Shown here one piece after another: positions 35,489 through 44,981 of a DNA stretch of 64,000 nt (its first letter is position 1; every line of letters begins with the position of its first letter). The notes under the pieces were generated by a model. It had not been told where the DNA came from and searched no databases. It saw only the letters and a program-made list of their open reading frames with translations. The stretch spans positions 62,001 to 126,000 of the forward strand of contig JAEZZO010000029.1 of NCBI GenBank assembly GCA_023418475.1. The letters run 5' to 3'. Source of the stretch: Bacillota bacterium (GTDB lineage: Bacteria; Bacillota; Clostridia; Lachnospirales; Lachnospiraceae). The translations under genes were made by a program, and so were the position numbers.

Positions 35489-36337
35489 TCAAATCTCTGA
35501 GTAACAAACCCCAACCGTACCGGGTCCGCAGTATACTCCAACGATTGCGCTGATCTGTCCGATCAGATATACATTCATAATATCTGGATTTTGCTGTAAC
35601 CGGTCACATATTTTTAAAGCATCCTCTTCTACATTACCATGAATAACATAGGCATCACATCTTTTATTTTTCGATATTTTCTCTCCAAGTTGAATAAGAC
35701 GGTTAATGGATTTATTTCTTCCTCTTATTTTCTCAAAAGTAAAGCATTGTCCAAATTCTTCATCAAAACCAACAATCGGCTTAATATCCAGAATATCTCC
35801 GATTGTACCTGATATCTTACCTATTCTTCCGCCCTTAATGGCATATTCCAAGGTGCCAAATACAAAATAGAAATGAAGCTTTCTTTTCATTTCAGGTATT
35901 TCCTTTGTGATCTCATCAAAGCTCTTGCCCGCTTTTACTAATTCACCGCATTTCTTTAATATGATTCCTTCACATACTGAGGTGGATTTTGTATCATAAA
36001 GGTATGTTTTTATATCCGGAAATTGTTCACTGATTAATTTCACAGCGTTTGCAGTACCCGATATGCCGCTTGAGATATTGATTGAAATAATATGCGTATA
36101 ATTCTCTTCTGTCAGCGTTTGATAAAGTCTTTCAATATCTTCCATGGATGGAAGAGAAGACTTTGGAATTTCTATTTTCATATTTCTATATATTTCCTGA
36201 GATGTAATATCTACCTTATCCGTATATTCCCTATTTTGGTAAATAATCTTAAAAGGAAGAACATGAATTTGATATTTTGCAATTGTTTCTTCGTCTATAT
36301 CACAGGCAGAATCCGTAATCAGTGCAATTTTCTCCAT
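35489..36337 (-). CDS. DegV-family fatty-acid-binding protein
   Basis: About 282 residues. The N terminus IALITDSACDIDEE and the HIISINISSGISGTANAVKL and YAIKGGRIGKISGTIGDIL motifs define the DegV fold, which holds a fatty acyl chain in Firmicutes and serves as a FakB-type subunit of fatty acid kinase. The ATG at 36335-36337 is preceded by AGAGAGATAATT; an upstream in-frame start gives 24 extra non-family residues. No FakA kinase is nearby. Confidence 0.9.
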   Translation of the reverse strand: MEKIALITDSACDIDEETIAKYQIHVLPFKIIYQNREYTDKVDITSQEIYRNMKIEIPKSSLPSMEDIERLYQTLTEENYTHIISINISSGISGTANAVKLISEQFPDIKTYLYDTKSTSVCEGIILKKCGELVKAGKSFDEITKEIPEMKRKLHFYFVFGTLEYAIKGGRIGKISGTIGDILDIKPIVGFDEEFGQCFTFEKIRGRNKSINRLIQLGEKISKNKRCDAYVIHGNVEEDALKICDRLQQNPDIMNVYLIGQISAIVGVYCGPGTVGVCYSEI

Positions 36338-36463
36338 AATTATCTCTCTTTCTAATTGTATGAAAATAGCGGAAAAACATTTACGTTCCGATATAGTATT
36401 AACCAGCACATTGCAGAGTACCCAAACATCATAGTGTAGAACTCACACTGCAATATGTAGTTA

Positions 36464-37060
36464 TTATAACCAGCTTATCACTTTTTTCACATTAAAACAA
36501 TACGAAGAGAGAAACTTCCCTGCACAAAATTCCATAACCATATAAGTTACATTGTTATCCAATAGACGAATGGCATGACCTCCACATTGCTTAATAGGTG
36601 AGCAAGGAACGCCATTTGTAACATATTCCGTAAGCTTATTACGGATTGTCGATAAATCAAGTATAACAGGACTGGCAAACCACCTTAGATACTCGACTGT
36701 GGTAAGATCCGTAATCTCCGTCACAGAAAGCATTGAATGCTCCTACAGGATATCAAGTAGGATGAAATTAAGTGTGATATCATTTTTGGTAAAGGATTTT
36801 GCTTTAAAGGCACGATAAAGCGGATTTTCAGAGATATCCGAGCTGTCAACTGACAGAAAAACTGCTTTCCCTTTTTCGTCCACACGAAATGACATATAAT
36901 CCGAAAGATAGCTTTCAATCCTTCTCTTTTCATTATCGTAGGAACGTAGGCTTTTTTTCTGTTTGAAATCTTCCCGTGACATAAAACCATATACATAAAA
37001 GTCCCGCATATAATCCCGGATCTTATCAAAGCGTTTAATTAATTCCGAATATTCACCCAT
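36464..37060 (-). pseudogene. Broken gene with an in-frame amber stop (helix-turn-helix-like family)
   Basis: The same reading frame continues across a TAG at 36743-36745: residues 1-105 (YVYGFMSREDF, SYDNEKRRIESYL, NPLYRAFKAKSF), then a second piece of about 89 residues (ILDLSTIRNKLTEYVTNG). The N-terminal part resembles the start of a regulator-like family common in Lachnospiraceae, whose full members are several times longer. The tail after about 36640 no longer looks family-like. Remnant or truncated regulator; readthrough is not excluded. Confidence 0.5.
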
Positions 37061-37173
37061 CTTAACCTACCCCGTATGCAATCTTCCATTAATATTCAAT
37101 AGATAAATTTAGATATTACAATAGTTAATAGTCCAAATTTGATCAAAATACAAACCGTTACATCCGATAATGT

Positions 37174-37707
37174 TTAGCTATTGCTCCACCTTAACGCCTG
37201 ATACACTTTGTATGTCATCTCACAATCCGCCGAAGCCCGATGTGCTCCTGACGTGTCAATATTAAAATATTGACACAGGCTTGAAAGGCTGTGACTCTTC
37301 ATCGTTCGCAGATGACGGCGCGATAATAGCAGCGTATCTATATAATCATTCTTTACCGTTTCACCGTAAAGTGCCTCACTCGCTGCATTGATGAATTTCA
37401 TATCAAAACTGCTGATATTATGCCCGAGTAATGGGGTTTCTCCGATAAATTCAAGAAATTCAGCTAAAACATTATCAATTACCGGAGCCATACCCACCAT
37501 TTGATTTGTGATACCGTTAATTTTTGTAATATAATAAGGTATCTTATTCTTTGGTTTTACAAAGCTGGAATAGGTATTGACAATCCTATTATTCTCAACC
37601 TTAATTGCACCAATCTCTATAATCTCATGCTCATAGCAGCTGAGCCCTGTTGTCTCAAGGTCAAAGACAACGTAGGTATCTATAAAATGATCTATTCTCT
37701 TTCCCAT
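37174..37707 (-). CDS. DEDDh 3'-5' exonuclease (DnaQ epsilon-like)
   Basis: 177 residues. Exo I VVFDLETTGLS, Exo II LLGHNISSFDMKF and Exo III HRASADCEMT (His and Asp five residues apart) give the DEDDh set of metal ligands. It is a stand-alone proofreading-type or RNase-T-like exonuclease acting on 3' ends. GGAGG is correctly spaced before the ATG. It lies in the same direction as the Wadjet operon and the deformylase gene, but the 113-base gap may hold a promoter. Confidence 0.92.
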   Translation of the reverse strand: MGKRIDHFIDTYVVFDLETTGLSCYEHEIIEIGAIKVENNRIVNTYSSFVKPKNKIPYYITKINGITNQMVGMAPVIDNVLAEFLEFIGETPLLGHNISSFDMKFINAASEALYGETVKNDYIDTLLLSRRHLRTMKSHSLSSLCQYFNIDTSGAHRASADCEMTYKVYQALRWSNS

Positions 37708-37820
37708 GAGTGCCTCCTTTGTACTTATACTTAATTAGACAATTACGAAACTATATAAGTACAAATTGTATACTATTATTGAGTTTCGCAATCACCTATA
37801 TATTTAATAGGATTTGAGGA

Positions 37821-38231
37821 TTAAATAACGATTCCATCGCAGTGATCAATCTCATGCTGAATGATCTGTGCGATCCACCCGGAGAAAGTCTGTCTCTGTT
37901 TCTTATAATTCCGATCCAGGTAGTCGACTTCAATGCTTTCATACCGCGTCGTCTTTCTTACACCCGTTAATGATAAGCAGCCTTCCTCAGCTTCATACGG
38001 TTTCGATTTCTTACTGATCACGGGATTAATCATCGGAACACCAATCATTCCCATGCTATACACAATAATCCGTTTCTTAATACCTATCATATTGGCAGCA
38101 AGGCCAACACAATGCTCGGAATTTGCCTTAAGAGTATCCAATAAATCATCAACAACTGCTAGATCCTGCTGTGTTGCGGTCTCTGATTTTTGCCTTAAAA
38201 ATAATATATCTTTTACGATTGGTTTTACCAT
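37821..38231 (-). CDS. def: Peptide deformylase, short form
   Basis: 136 residues. All three motifs are present: GLAANMIG (GxGxAAxQ with Asn at the usual Gln position), EGCLS and QHEIDH. The last two give the Cys and His metal ligands and the catalytic Glu. It removes the N-formyl group of new proteins. Members are normally 150-180 residues, so this lacks the C-terminal part and is probably a second, minor copy. AGGAG precedes the ATG. It follows jetC by 72 bases with no obvious terminator, so it may be read with the defence operon. Confidence 0.88.
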   Translation of the reverse strand: MVKPIVKDILFLRQKSETATQQDLAVVDDLLDTLKANSEHCVGLAANMIGIKKRIIVYSMGMIGVPMINPVISKKSKPYEAEEGCLSLTGVRKTTRYESIEVDYLDRNYKKQRQTFSGWIAQIIQHEIDHCDGIVI

Positions 38232-38302
38232 ATATTTCTCCTATTCCATGGCATCAGTTATTGTAGGGATTGCATGTTTATTCTAAGCTGTTCGTTTTGA
38301 AA

Positions 38303-41300
38303 TTAAAAGAATGAAATTTGCTCACTTCTATAAAAGCCATGTTCAATTGCCTCATTCCCTTCATGTGTCAGCATTTCAATACTTGAATATTTCAAGGGCT
38401 TAACAGTTGCTTTTATAAAGTTATCAAAACAAGCTGTAATATCTGCTTTATTTAAGTCTGACAAGCAAATCAACTGAACTCTGAAATGACTTGCAATTTC
38501 GAACATAGGCTTAAGTAAATGCCCGGATGAAACCGCGCCAAACGGATTATCAAGGATCAGAACACTGGTCAGACTTTTATCATTGATATCTCCGTAATCA
38601 CTTCTTGAATAATTAAGTAGTGATAATATCAGAGAAAAATAGGATACTAACTTTTCACCGCCAGAACTGTTAATCTGCGTTTCTCTCCAGGTCCGGTATT
38701 TTGCATTCTCAGGATTCAAATCAATCTTATATACATCTACTCTTATATTGTCCTTGCCAATATATTTTCTGAGCAGAGTCTGGCTGCCAATCACTCGATT
38801 CGCTGTTTTCATAATGTCTGCTTCGCTGCTGCTATTATTTAACAATAATACAAGTTCTTGAATTCCCGTATCAAGCTCAGCATCAATCGTCGCTTCCGCA
38901 ACATTTGTATCTATCTCATCCGGTATATCGATTTTAATCATCTGCTTCCTAGGTTTTCCTTCCATGATGGAAACAGCTGAACTTTTGGCCATCAAACGAA
39001 GTCCCTCGTATACTCGTCTTCCCTGGAATACACAATGACGAAGCAGATCTGATTTGCTCTTATTAAATTCCTCCAGATCCGTCTCAATCTGAGAAAACCT
39101 TAGCTTCGTTGCTTTGATAACACCTTCCACTTGCTCCGAAAGGGTAAAATATTTATCACCCTTATAATCATCTGTAAGAACCATTCTTTCGAAGCTTTTT
39201 AATGCCGAAAGCTCATTGAACTGATATATTTTCTCCTTTAGTACTTCTTTCCTTAACGTCTCTGACAAAGCATCTTTTTCCTTATTATAATGTCCAAACA
39301 CATTCTTTAAATCATTAGACAAAGTGTCATATTGTTTTTCTATATTTATTTCAAGCTTGACTTCATTCATAGGTGTTGTCTTCTTATGCTCATCAAGAAT
39401 ATTCTTCGTGCGGTCGATAAATCGAACCACCTTACCTATTAATTCACTTTCCTCTCTATTACGATCATTTAAGTCCTTAAGAGTTTTCTTTGTTATTCTT
39501 TTTCGTTCAGAATAATTACCTTGAATATTTTCCATCTCAAGTGGTACTCCGCCATACTCTGATAACGCATCTTGGGCTGAACTATAGGTTGCTATGCAGC
39601 CGCCGAGTATCTGGTTGACTTTTTTCGATTCTAAAAATAAACTCTCTTGCTTTTCAGCATATTCTACTTGAATTTGCTTTAATCTCTCAAATACACCATC
39701 ATCATATGTTAAAGTGATATAATCATTTTCAGGTAGATTGTATTTCTTAAGCGCGTCCTTCTTTTCTCCTATTCCATCCAAACAGCTTCTTTCGCATTCG
39801 TAAAGTACAGCAATCTCTTTGTTCTGGGAATTTTTTAATGTTCGATATTGTTCGATTAAACTCGTCCATTCACCTTCTATTACATTACCATTGGTAATAT
39901 CTCCAAGTTCTGTTTTCGCCGCTTCTATCTTTCCGAAAAGAACCTCTTTCTCTTGTATTGCCCTTTCCACTATACGATAATTTTCCTGTATCCCCTGAAC
40001 CTCTTTGCCACACCTGTCTAGTTCATGGATTATGCTCTCATGATCCTGATATGCTTTCGATTTCTCTTCCTGTTTTGTTTTTTCTTCTCCCAGGCGATAC
40101 AATAAATCATCATACTTCTCAAACCATCTTTCGATATCCTTGCCCTGATTCCTGCAGTGATCAATTTCAACATTATTCTCTTCAATAACTAAGGAATTCG
40201 ACTTCTTTTCTGCATCTAAACCAATAAGTAATTCGCCAATTTTACAAACTTCATCGTTTATACGATTACGTTTCATTTCAAAGTCTTGTCTTGATGTTTC
40301 TCTATAATCGCTCATCTCCTCGGCTTTTTTCTTATGCAATTCTAAATCCTTAAGCTTAGTCGTATAGGCATCCTTCTGAATTTCCAATTTCTCTTTTTGG
40401 GCTAGAAGCGCATCGATAAAGCTTTCTCTTGAAGAAAAATATTCTACGGAATAAAATGCAATTGCTCCGCCGTTGTTTTTCTGAACATTTATGACCTTTT
40501 CAACTTGTTCGTGCGTAAAAACAGGAACCATAGAAGGAAGCCAATCCTCCATCTCCCGTTCAATCGTGGTAAGCTTCATTTTTTCCTTTTCATCAATAAT
40601 GATTCCATATGCAATTACCGGGTAATTTTTCAATATTTGAAGACACTTCTCTATGCCGATCTGTTCCTTAGCGATTGTATTCAGATATTTCTCACAGGTT
40701 TGATATTTGATACCTGAACAATCCAAATATTCTATCACTCTCTTTGGTACATGAACATAGCCATTTTCTGCTGCCTGTATTTCATCTTCAAGAATAGAAA
40801 TTTTAGTCGCTATACTTTCTTTTTTAGCAACACAAATTCTTTCTTGATTCTTTAAATATTCGAAAAGATGTCCATGAAATATATCTGTTTCTTCAAGACT
40901 ATAGATCCTGCAGATATCTCGTAAATAATTCTCCAGAGCATCATACTTATCAAATTCCTTTTGTAATATATTCCCTTCCGTATCAAGTATATATTTTTTT
41001 TGCTCAAGTTCTATATTCTCCGTCTCGATTTTTGTATTTCGTTCTGAAAGCTTTTTTACCTTAGCACTAAGTTTTTCTATATCCTTCTGCAGCTTATCCT
41101 TTTTCTTGTCCTTATCGATTTTATATTTTAAAATCTCATCTGTTCGATAACAACCATCAAAATATCTCATGATGTCAATACCAAGTGTAACGATATCTTT
41201 ATCTGTCTCATTGCACGCATTTTGGGCTGCTTCATCAGCACGATCATAAACAGATTTCTTAAGAACAACACCTTCCTGTAAGTTCTTTAATTTAATATTT

Positions 41301-42679
41301 GCATTTTCCAATCTATTCTTTAAATCCACATATTCTTTCTTTTTATTTGACAATTCCTCTTTTATCTGAGGATACAGATTGTTTATTTCTTGCATTACTG
41401 AAAAAGCCAAGTCGTTTAATCTCTTAACAGAATCGTTATTTTCACTTTTTGCCTTTATCTCACTCTGAATAGCCTTCAATTTACTCTCAAGCTTACATAT
41501 ATCAATATATAATTTTGCGCAGCTCATCGCGTCAATTTCATGATTCGTTTCCTGAATATCCTTTTTTATCTGTTCCAATTCAGTTTCTATCCTGCTATGA
41601 TTATCTCTTGCACTCTCAAGTTTTTCCTTCGCGGCATAATAATCCTCAGAAGTCTTCTCATACCCTATATGCTCCAATTCTTTCTGTGCGCTTTTCATTG
41701 CATCGGCTAAAGAATTAAGTGTTTCATTAACATCTTCCTTTTTTGCACATAAAGCATTCGAAAAGGCTGTTAATTCCTGCAGTTTCTTTTCATAATCATC
41801 GTTTTTATTCCAGACAGTATAAACCATTTCATTGATCTGTGACAGAAGGATCTGAAAGCTTTGACAAGCCTCTTTTTCACGTATTAAATCCTTCTGCTTA
41901 TTATAAGCTTTGGCATGTTCTATTAGCATTGTTGAAAGCGTTGAATCATCCTCCTTCGTTGAAGATTGGCCAAACTTTCCTTCAATTGTTGGAATCAGCA
42001 ATTGATTGATCAACTGGTCTGACTCCTTAAATCTTGCGAAGAATTCGGTCATTCCACCTTCCACCGAATTAAGCTCTTCAATAATATTTTTCCATTCTTC
42101 CTGTACAATGCCGTACTCCGCCAGCTTCTCTCTCCACAGTCTGCTATCATCCGATATGGAATAGTCAAGTGACCCATTGCTTTTCCTTGCCAAATCTCTA
42201 ACTTCGTTAAAAGATGCAGCAACAAAGCTGCTTCCATTTTTCTCAGAAAGAGGCAGCTTAACGATATTATATATCGTTGAATAATCAGAATAATGACTAA
42301 GAAAAGTATAATACTTTACCGGTCTTCCCTTTGCATCCTCTTCTACAGCGTTTGCCGACTCTCCCGAAGCCATAGCAATTCCCGTCATAAGCTTTTCCGT
42401 ACTATTATCTTTAAACCACTCTATCACCACAAAACAATGATCACTTGCTTTTGTAAAAAAACTTTCAATTTTTCTTCCGGCAACCTTTGCTTTCGGATGG
42501 ATCGGTTGCAGCATCAACTGGACTAACACAGACTTTCCGCCGCCATTTTTAAGATTAATGAAAGAGTTTAATGCAGTCTTACCTTCTTTGTCGGCAAAAT
42601 CAAAAAGCTCATCCGCAATCAACCTTTTTCCATCGTTATAGGAGAAGTTTACTATTCTAATCTTGCTGATCTGCGGCAT
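38303..42679 (-). CDS. jetC: Wadjet JetC, SMC-like ATPase
   Basis: About 1458 residues. The N-terminal ATPase half has Walker A NGGGKSVLVQ (about 46-50). Two long coiled-coil arms (about 280-560 and 750-1150) flank a hinge. The C-terminal half carries the signature SSGGEKLVSYFSLIL and Walker B SVLILDNPFGAVSS. This is the motor that extrudes DNA loops in Wadjet and recognises closed circular plasmids. The ATG at 42677-42679 has GAGGAGG 9 bases before it; a TTG three codons earlier is less likely. It overlaps jetB by 23 bases. Confidence 0.93.
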   Translation of the reverse strand: MPQISKIRIVNFSYNDGKRLIADELFDFADKEGKTALNSFINLKNGGGKSVLVQLMLQPIHPKAKVAGRKIESFFTKASDHCFVVIEWFKDNSTEKLMTGIAMASGESANAVEEDAKGRPVKYYTFLSHYSDYSTIYNIVKLPLSEKNGSSFVAASFNEVRDLARKSNGSLDYSISDDSRLWREKLAEYGIVQEEWKNIIEELNSVEGGMTEFFARFKESDQLINQLLIPTIEGKFGQSSTKEDDSTLSTMLIEHAKAYNKQKDLIREKEACQSFQILLSQINEMVYTVWNKNDDYEKKLQELTAFSNALCAKKEDVNETLNSLADAMKSAQKELEHIGYEKTSEDYYAAKEKLESARDNHSRIETELEQIKKDIQETNHEIDAMSCAKLYIDICKLESKLKAIQSEIKAKSENNDSVKRLNDLAFSVMQEINNLYPQIKEELSNKKKEYVDLKNRLENANIKLKNLQEGVVLKKSVYDRADEAAQNACNETDKDIVTLGIDIMRYFDGCYRTDEILKYKIDKDKKKDKLQKDIEKLSAKVKKLSERNTKIETENIELEQKKYILDTEGNILQKEFDKYDALENYLRDICRIYSLEETDIFHGHLFEYLKNQERICVAKKESIATKISILEDEIQAAENGYVHVPKRVIEYLDCSGIKYQTCEKYLNTIAKEQIGIEKCLQILKNYPVIAYGIIIDEKEKMKLTTIEREMEDWLPSMVPVFTHEQVEKVINVQKNNGGAIAFYSVEYFSSRESFIDALLAQKEKLEIQKDAYTTKLKDLELHKKKAEEMSDYRETSRQDFEMKRNRINDEVCKIGELLIGLDAEKKSNSLVIEENNVEIDHCRNQGKDIERWFEKYDDLLYRLGEEKTKQEEKSKAYQDHESIIHELDRCGKEVQGIQENYRIVERAIQEKEVLFGKIEAAKTELGDITNGNVIEGEWTSLIEQYRTLKNSQNKEIAVLYECERSCLDGIGEKKDALKKYNLPENDYITLTYDDGVFERLKQIQVEYAEKQESLFLESKKVNQILGGCIATYSSAQDALSEYGGVPLEMENIQGNYSERKRITKKTLKDLNDRNREESELIGKVVRFIDRTKNILDEHKKTTPMNEVKLEINIEKQYDTLSNDLKNVFGHYNKEKDALSETLRKEVLKEKIYQFNELSALKSFERMVLTDDYKGDKYFTLSEQVEGVIKATKLRFSQIETDLEEFNKSKSDLLRHCVFQGRRVYEGLRLMAKSSAVSIMEGKPRKQMIKIDIPDEIDTNVAEATIDAELDTGIQELVLLLNNSSSEADIMKTANRVIGSQTLLRKYIGKDNIRVDVYKIDLNPENAKYRTWRETQINSSGGEKLVSYFSLILSLLNYSRSDYGDINDKSLTSVLILDNPFGAVSSGHLLKPMFEIASHFRVQLICLSDLNKADITACFDNFIKATVKPLKYSSIEMLTHEGNEAIEHGFYRSEQISFF

Positions 42680-43364
42680 CTGCTTCAACCTCCTCTATCC
42701 ATGCATTTATTTCATGAATTCTTTCTTTACGAAGCCAATAAGGCATAAGATCAATCATCTTACGTGTTGGCTTAATCTTTCCTTCGATTTCCTCGAATAA
42801 ACCATCCGCTCTAAATTTCAGCATTATTTTATTTACTACACCGTTTTTTTCCGTAGTGGCTTTTGTAGAATCAGAATTTCCTTCTGTTTTACTGAGCCAG
42901 TTTTGAGCCAATGCCGCAAAACTCTCGCTGAAATCGCTGTTTGTATCTGTTTGCGCCCCTTCCGTTTCCTGACAATGTTGCGTAAACTGTGCTATCAGCT
43001 CTTCCTTCGTAATAAATTCCCTGCACTGCGGATTACTGCCTTCTCCTCGAAAGAACAGGTAAATCATATAAATTGCAAGATAATTCAGAAGATACAGGTC
43101 ACGAGTCCTTATTTCATTTCCGGCTTTAATATCTTTTCGAAAATCCACATTATTTTTTAAGAAAAGATCATTATCTTGTGTGGGAATTAAGTAAAAGCGA
43201 TCACTCACTCTAAGTGTATCAAAACAAAAAGCAGCTTTTAATACTTCTAAATCTGAAATAACCTCTTCCTCGTCAAGCGCATTCCAGATCAAGGCATCAT
43301 CTCTTCGGTCCAACCACCCTTTTTTTAGTAGCTTTTTAAATATTTCAGCCGAACTTCGATTCAT
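42657..43364 (-). CDS. jetB: Wadjet JetB, kleisin-partner winged-helix protein
   Basis: 235 residues, mostly helical, with no catalytic motif. JetB is the kite-like subunit that, with JetA, bridges the JetC heads; a MukE/ScpB-like winged-helix fold is expected. The assignment rests mainly on position between jetA and jetC with 4-base (ATGA) and 23-base overlaps, and on its size. The acidic C-terminal tail (ADAADQQD) is unstructured. Confidence 0.82.
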   Translation of the reverse strand: MNRSSAEIFKKLLKKGWLDRRDDALIWNALDEEEVISDLEVLKAAFCFDTLRVSDRFYLIPTQDNDLFLKNNVDFRKDIKAGNEIRTRDLYLLNYLAIYMIYLFFRGEGSNPQCREFITKEELIAQFTQHCQETEGAQTDTNSDFSESFAALAQNWLSKTEGNSDSTKATTEKNGVVNKIMLKFRADGLFEEIEGKIKPTRKMIDLMPYWLRKERIHEINAWIEEVEADAADQQD

Positions 43365-44908
43365 CGCACAACCTCCATTTTTAACATACTCATATCGATT
43401 TTACGAGAGGTATGATCATCTTTTATTTCAAAAGTTAAACTTTTAACCGCCTTATCAATTTCAATTCTCTTTATATCCAGCAATTCTTCGGAAAGCTGGT
43501 GCAAACACCAGGAAAGTTCAAATTCACCCATTGGCTCAATCTCAATATTCTCAGAGGCTTTCCACTCTTCAATATCGATGCTTCCTATTTCATATAGGGA
43601 TAATAAAAATTGTGGTAATGCCTGCTCCATACAAAACTCTTTCAGCTCCGACACTCTTAATGAATCGATATATTCTTCGGTAGTAAAAGATTCTTTCTCT
43701 TTTATAAATGAAAATATGGAACAGCAAATATTTTTATATCTCTCATTACGCCTATCAATTTTTTCTTTTTCTACATTTTCATCCGCGTTTTCCATATCAA
43801 GGTTTTCTTCATCTTCAATATCGTCAAATGATTTTTGAGCAGCGTAAAAGTTTTCAATACTAAACTGGCTTTCCAGCTCCGGTTCTGTAAGTTGAAATAA
43901 GAAATACTTCGCTAAATCTCCCATGTTATTCATTTTACGTATTCTAACCATGATATCACTATTAAAATTCAAGCGTTCAAAGCTGACCACTCGATAGCTT
44001 TCTCTAAGAATTTCACCATATTGTTCCGACAGGCTGCTCTTCTTATTAATCAGTGATCTTTGTTCCTCTATGGTAGTTTCGATGTTTTCAATAATCTCCT
44101 TCAAAGCCCTTCTGTGCTTATTTGCTTCCTCATATGGGATACCTGCGGTTGCTGCATCCGATAATTTGGCTGTGCGCTCCTGCGCATTTTTTTGAATCTC
44201 TATCAGTTCTTTATATTCATCCTCTAGAAGAGAGCGGATTCTAAGTACTAAGGCTTCATACTCGTCTACCGACACTTTCGATATGTTTTCCCGGCATCTT
44301 AAAATAAAATTATTCATTCCTGTTTTCATGTTACGAATTCTGCTAATCAGTTCCCTGCTTTGGTAGAGTGCTTCGCTATAGTTATCCCGTCTCATATATT
44401 CCTGCATTTTAAAACGGGTAACGGAATAATCCAGGGTTGCATCAATATCCTTAATACGAAACAAAAAATCAAACGCATCATCCGTCAAGGTATATTTTCC
44501 ATGTTCCTCATCGATTAACCGCACCGGAATGTTATCAAATGACATTGTATGGCTGTTAAATGTCTGAAAAGTCGATATCTCACCACCATGCTGCAGAACA
44601 TCCACGATAATATATTTGGCTAACAATTCTGTATCATAGAAAGCATTCTCTAAGAAGACATGTGACACATCCTCTAAAAACCGCCCTACATCCGCAAGTG
44701 TGCAATCAAGATCCTCATTCAGGGTTCTTTCCTTGATATAAACCATAACTGCCAGAATAATATTTGTAAGCTTGTCCCTCTCCGCACCGAAAATAGCCCG
44801 TATGTTGTCTGCATACTTATATTCCGTTATCATGCGGACTATATTAATAAACTTCATTCGCTTTTCAAAGCCGTTCAATACTTCAGCAATTTCATTCTTT
44901 CGGTACAT
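43361..44908 (-). CDS. jetA: Wadjet JetA, kleisin-like subunit
   Basis: 515 residues, mostly helical with a middle coiled coil (about 195-330). JetA is the kleisin-like subunit that closes the SMC ring. There is no strong motif; family membership is inferred from gene order D-A-B-C, length and the overlap with jetB. AAGGAGAG is placed 9 bases before the ATG. I could not decide between Wadjet subtypes from sequence alone. Confidence 0.8.
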   Translation of the reverse strand: MYRKNEIAEVLNGFEKRMKFINIVRMITEYKYADNIRAIFGAERDKLTNIILAVMVYIKERTLNEDLDCTLADVGRFLEDVSHVFLENAFYDTELLAKYIIVDVLQHGGEISTFQTFNSHTMSFDNIPVRLIDEEHGKYTLTDDAFDFLFRIKDIDATLDYSVTRFKMQEYMRRDNYSEALYQSRELISRIRNMKTGMNNFILRCRENISKVSVDEYEALVLRIRSLLEDEYKELIEIQKNAQERTAKLSDAATAGIPYEEANKHRRALKEIIENIETTIEEQRSLINKKSSLSEQYGEILRESYRVVSFERLNFNSDIMVRIRKMNNMGDLAKYFLFQLTEPELESQFSIENFYAAQKSFDDIEDEENLDMENADENVEKEKIDRRNERYKNICCSIFSFIKEKESFTTEEYIDSLRVSELKEFCMEQALPQFLLSLYEIGSIDIEEWKASENIEIEPMGEFELSWCLHQLSEELLDIKRIEIDKAVKSLTFEIKDDHTSRKIDMSMLKMEVVR

Positions 44909-44981
44909 GCTTACTTACTCTCCTTCATTACGCTTTCGTACTTAGGTAATTGCAAACTCAATTTGAACAACTACATAGTTT

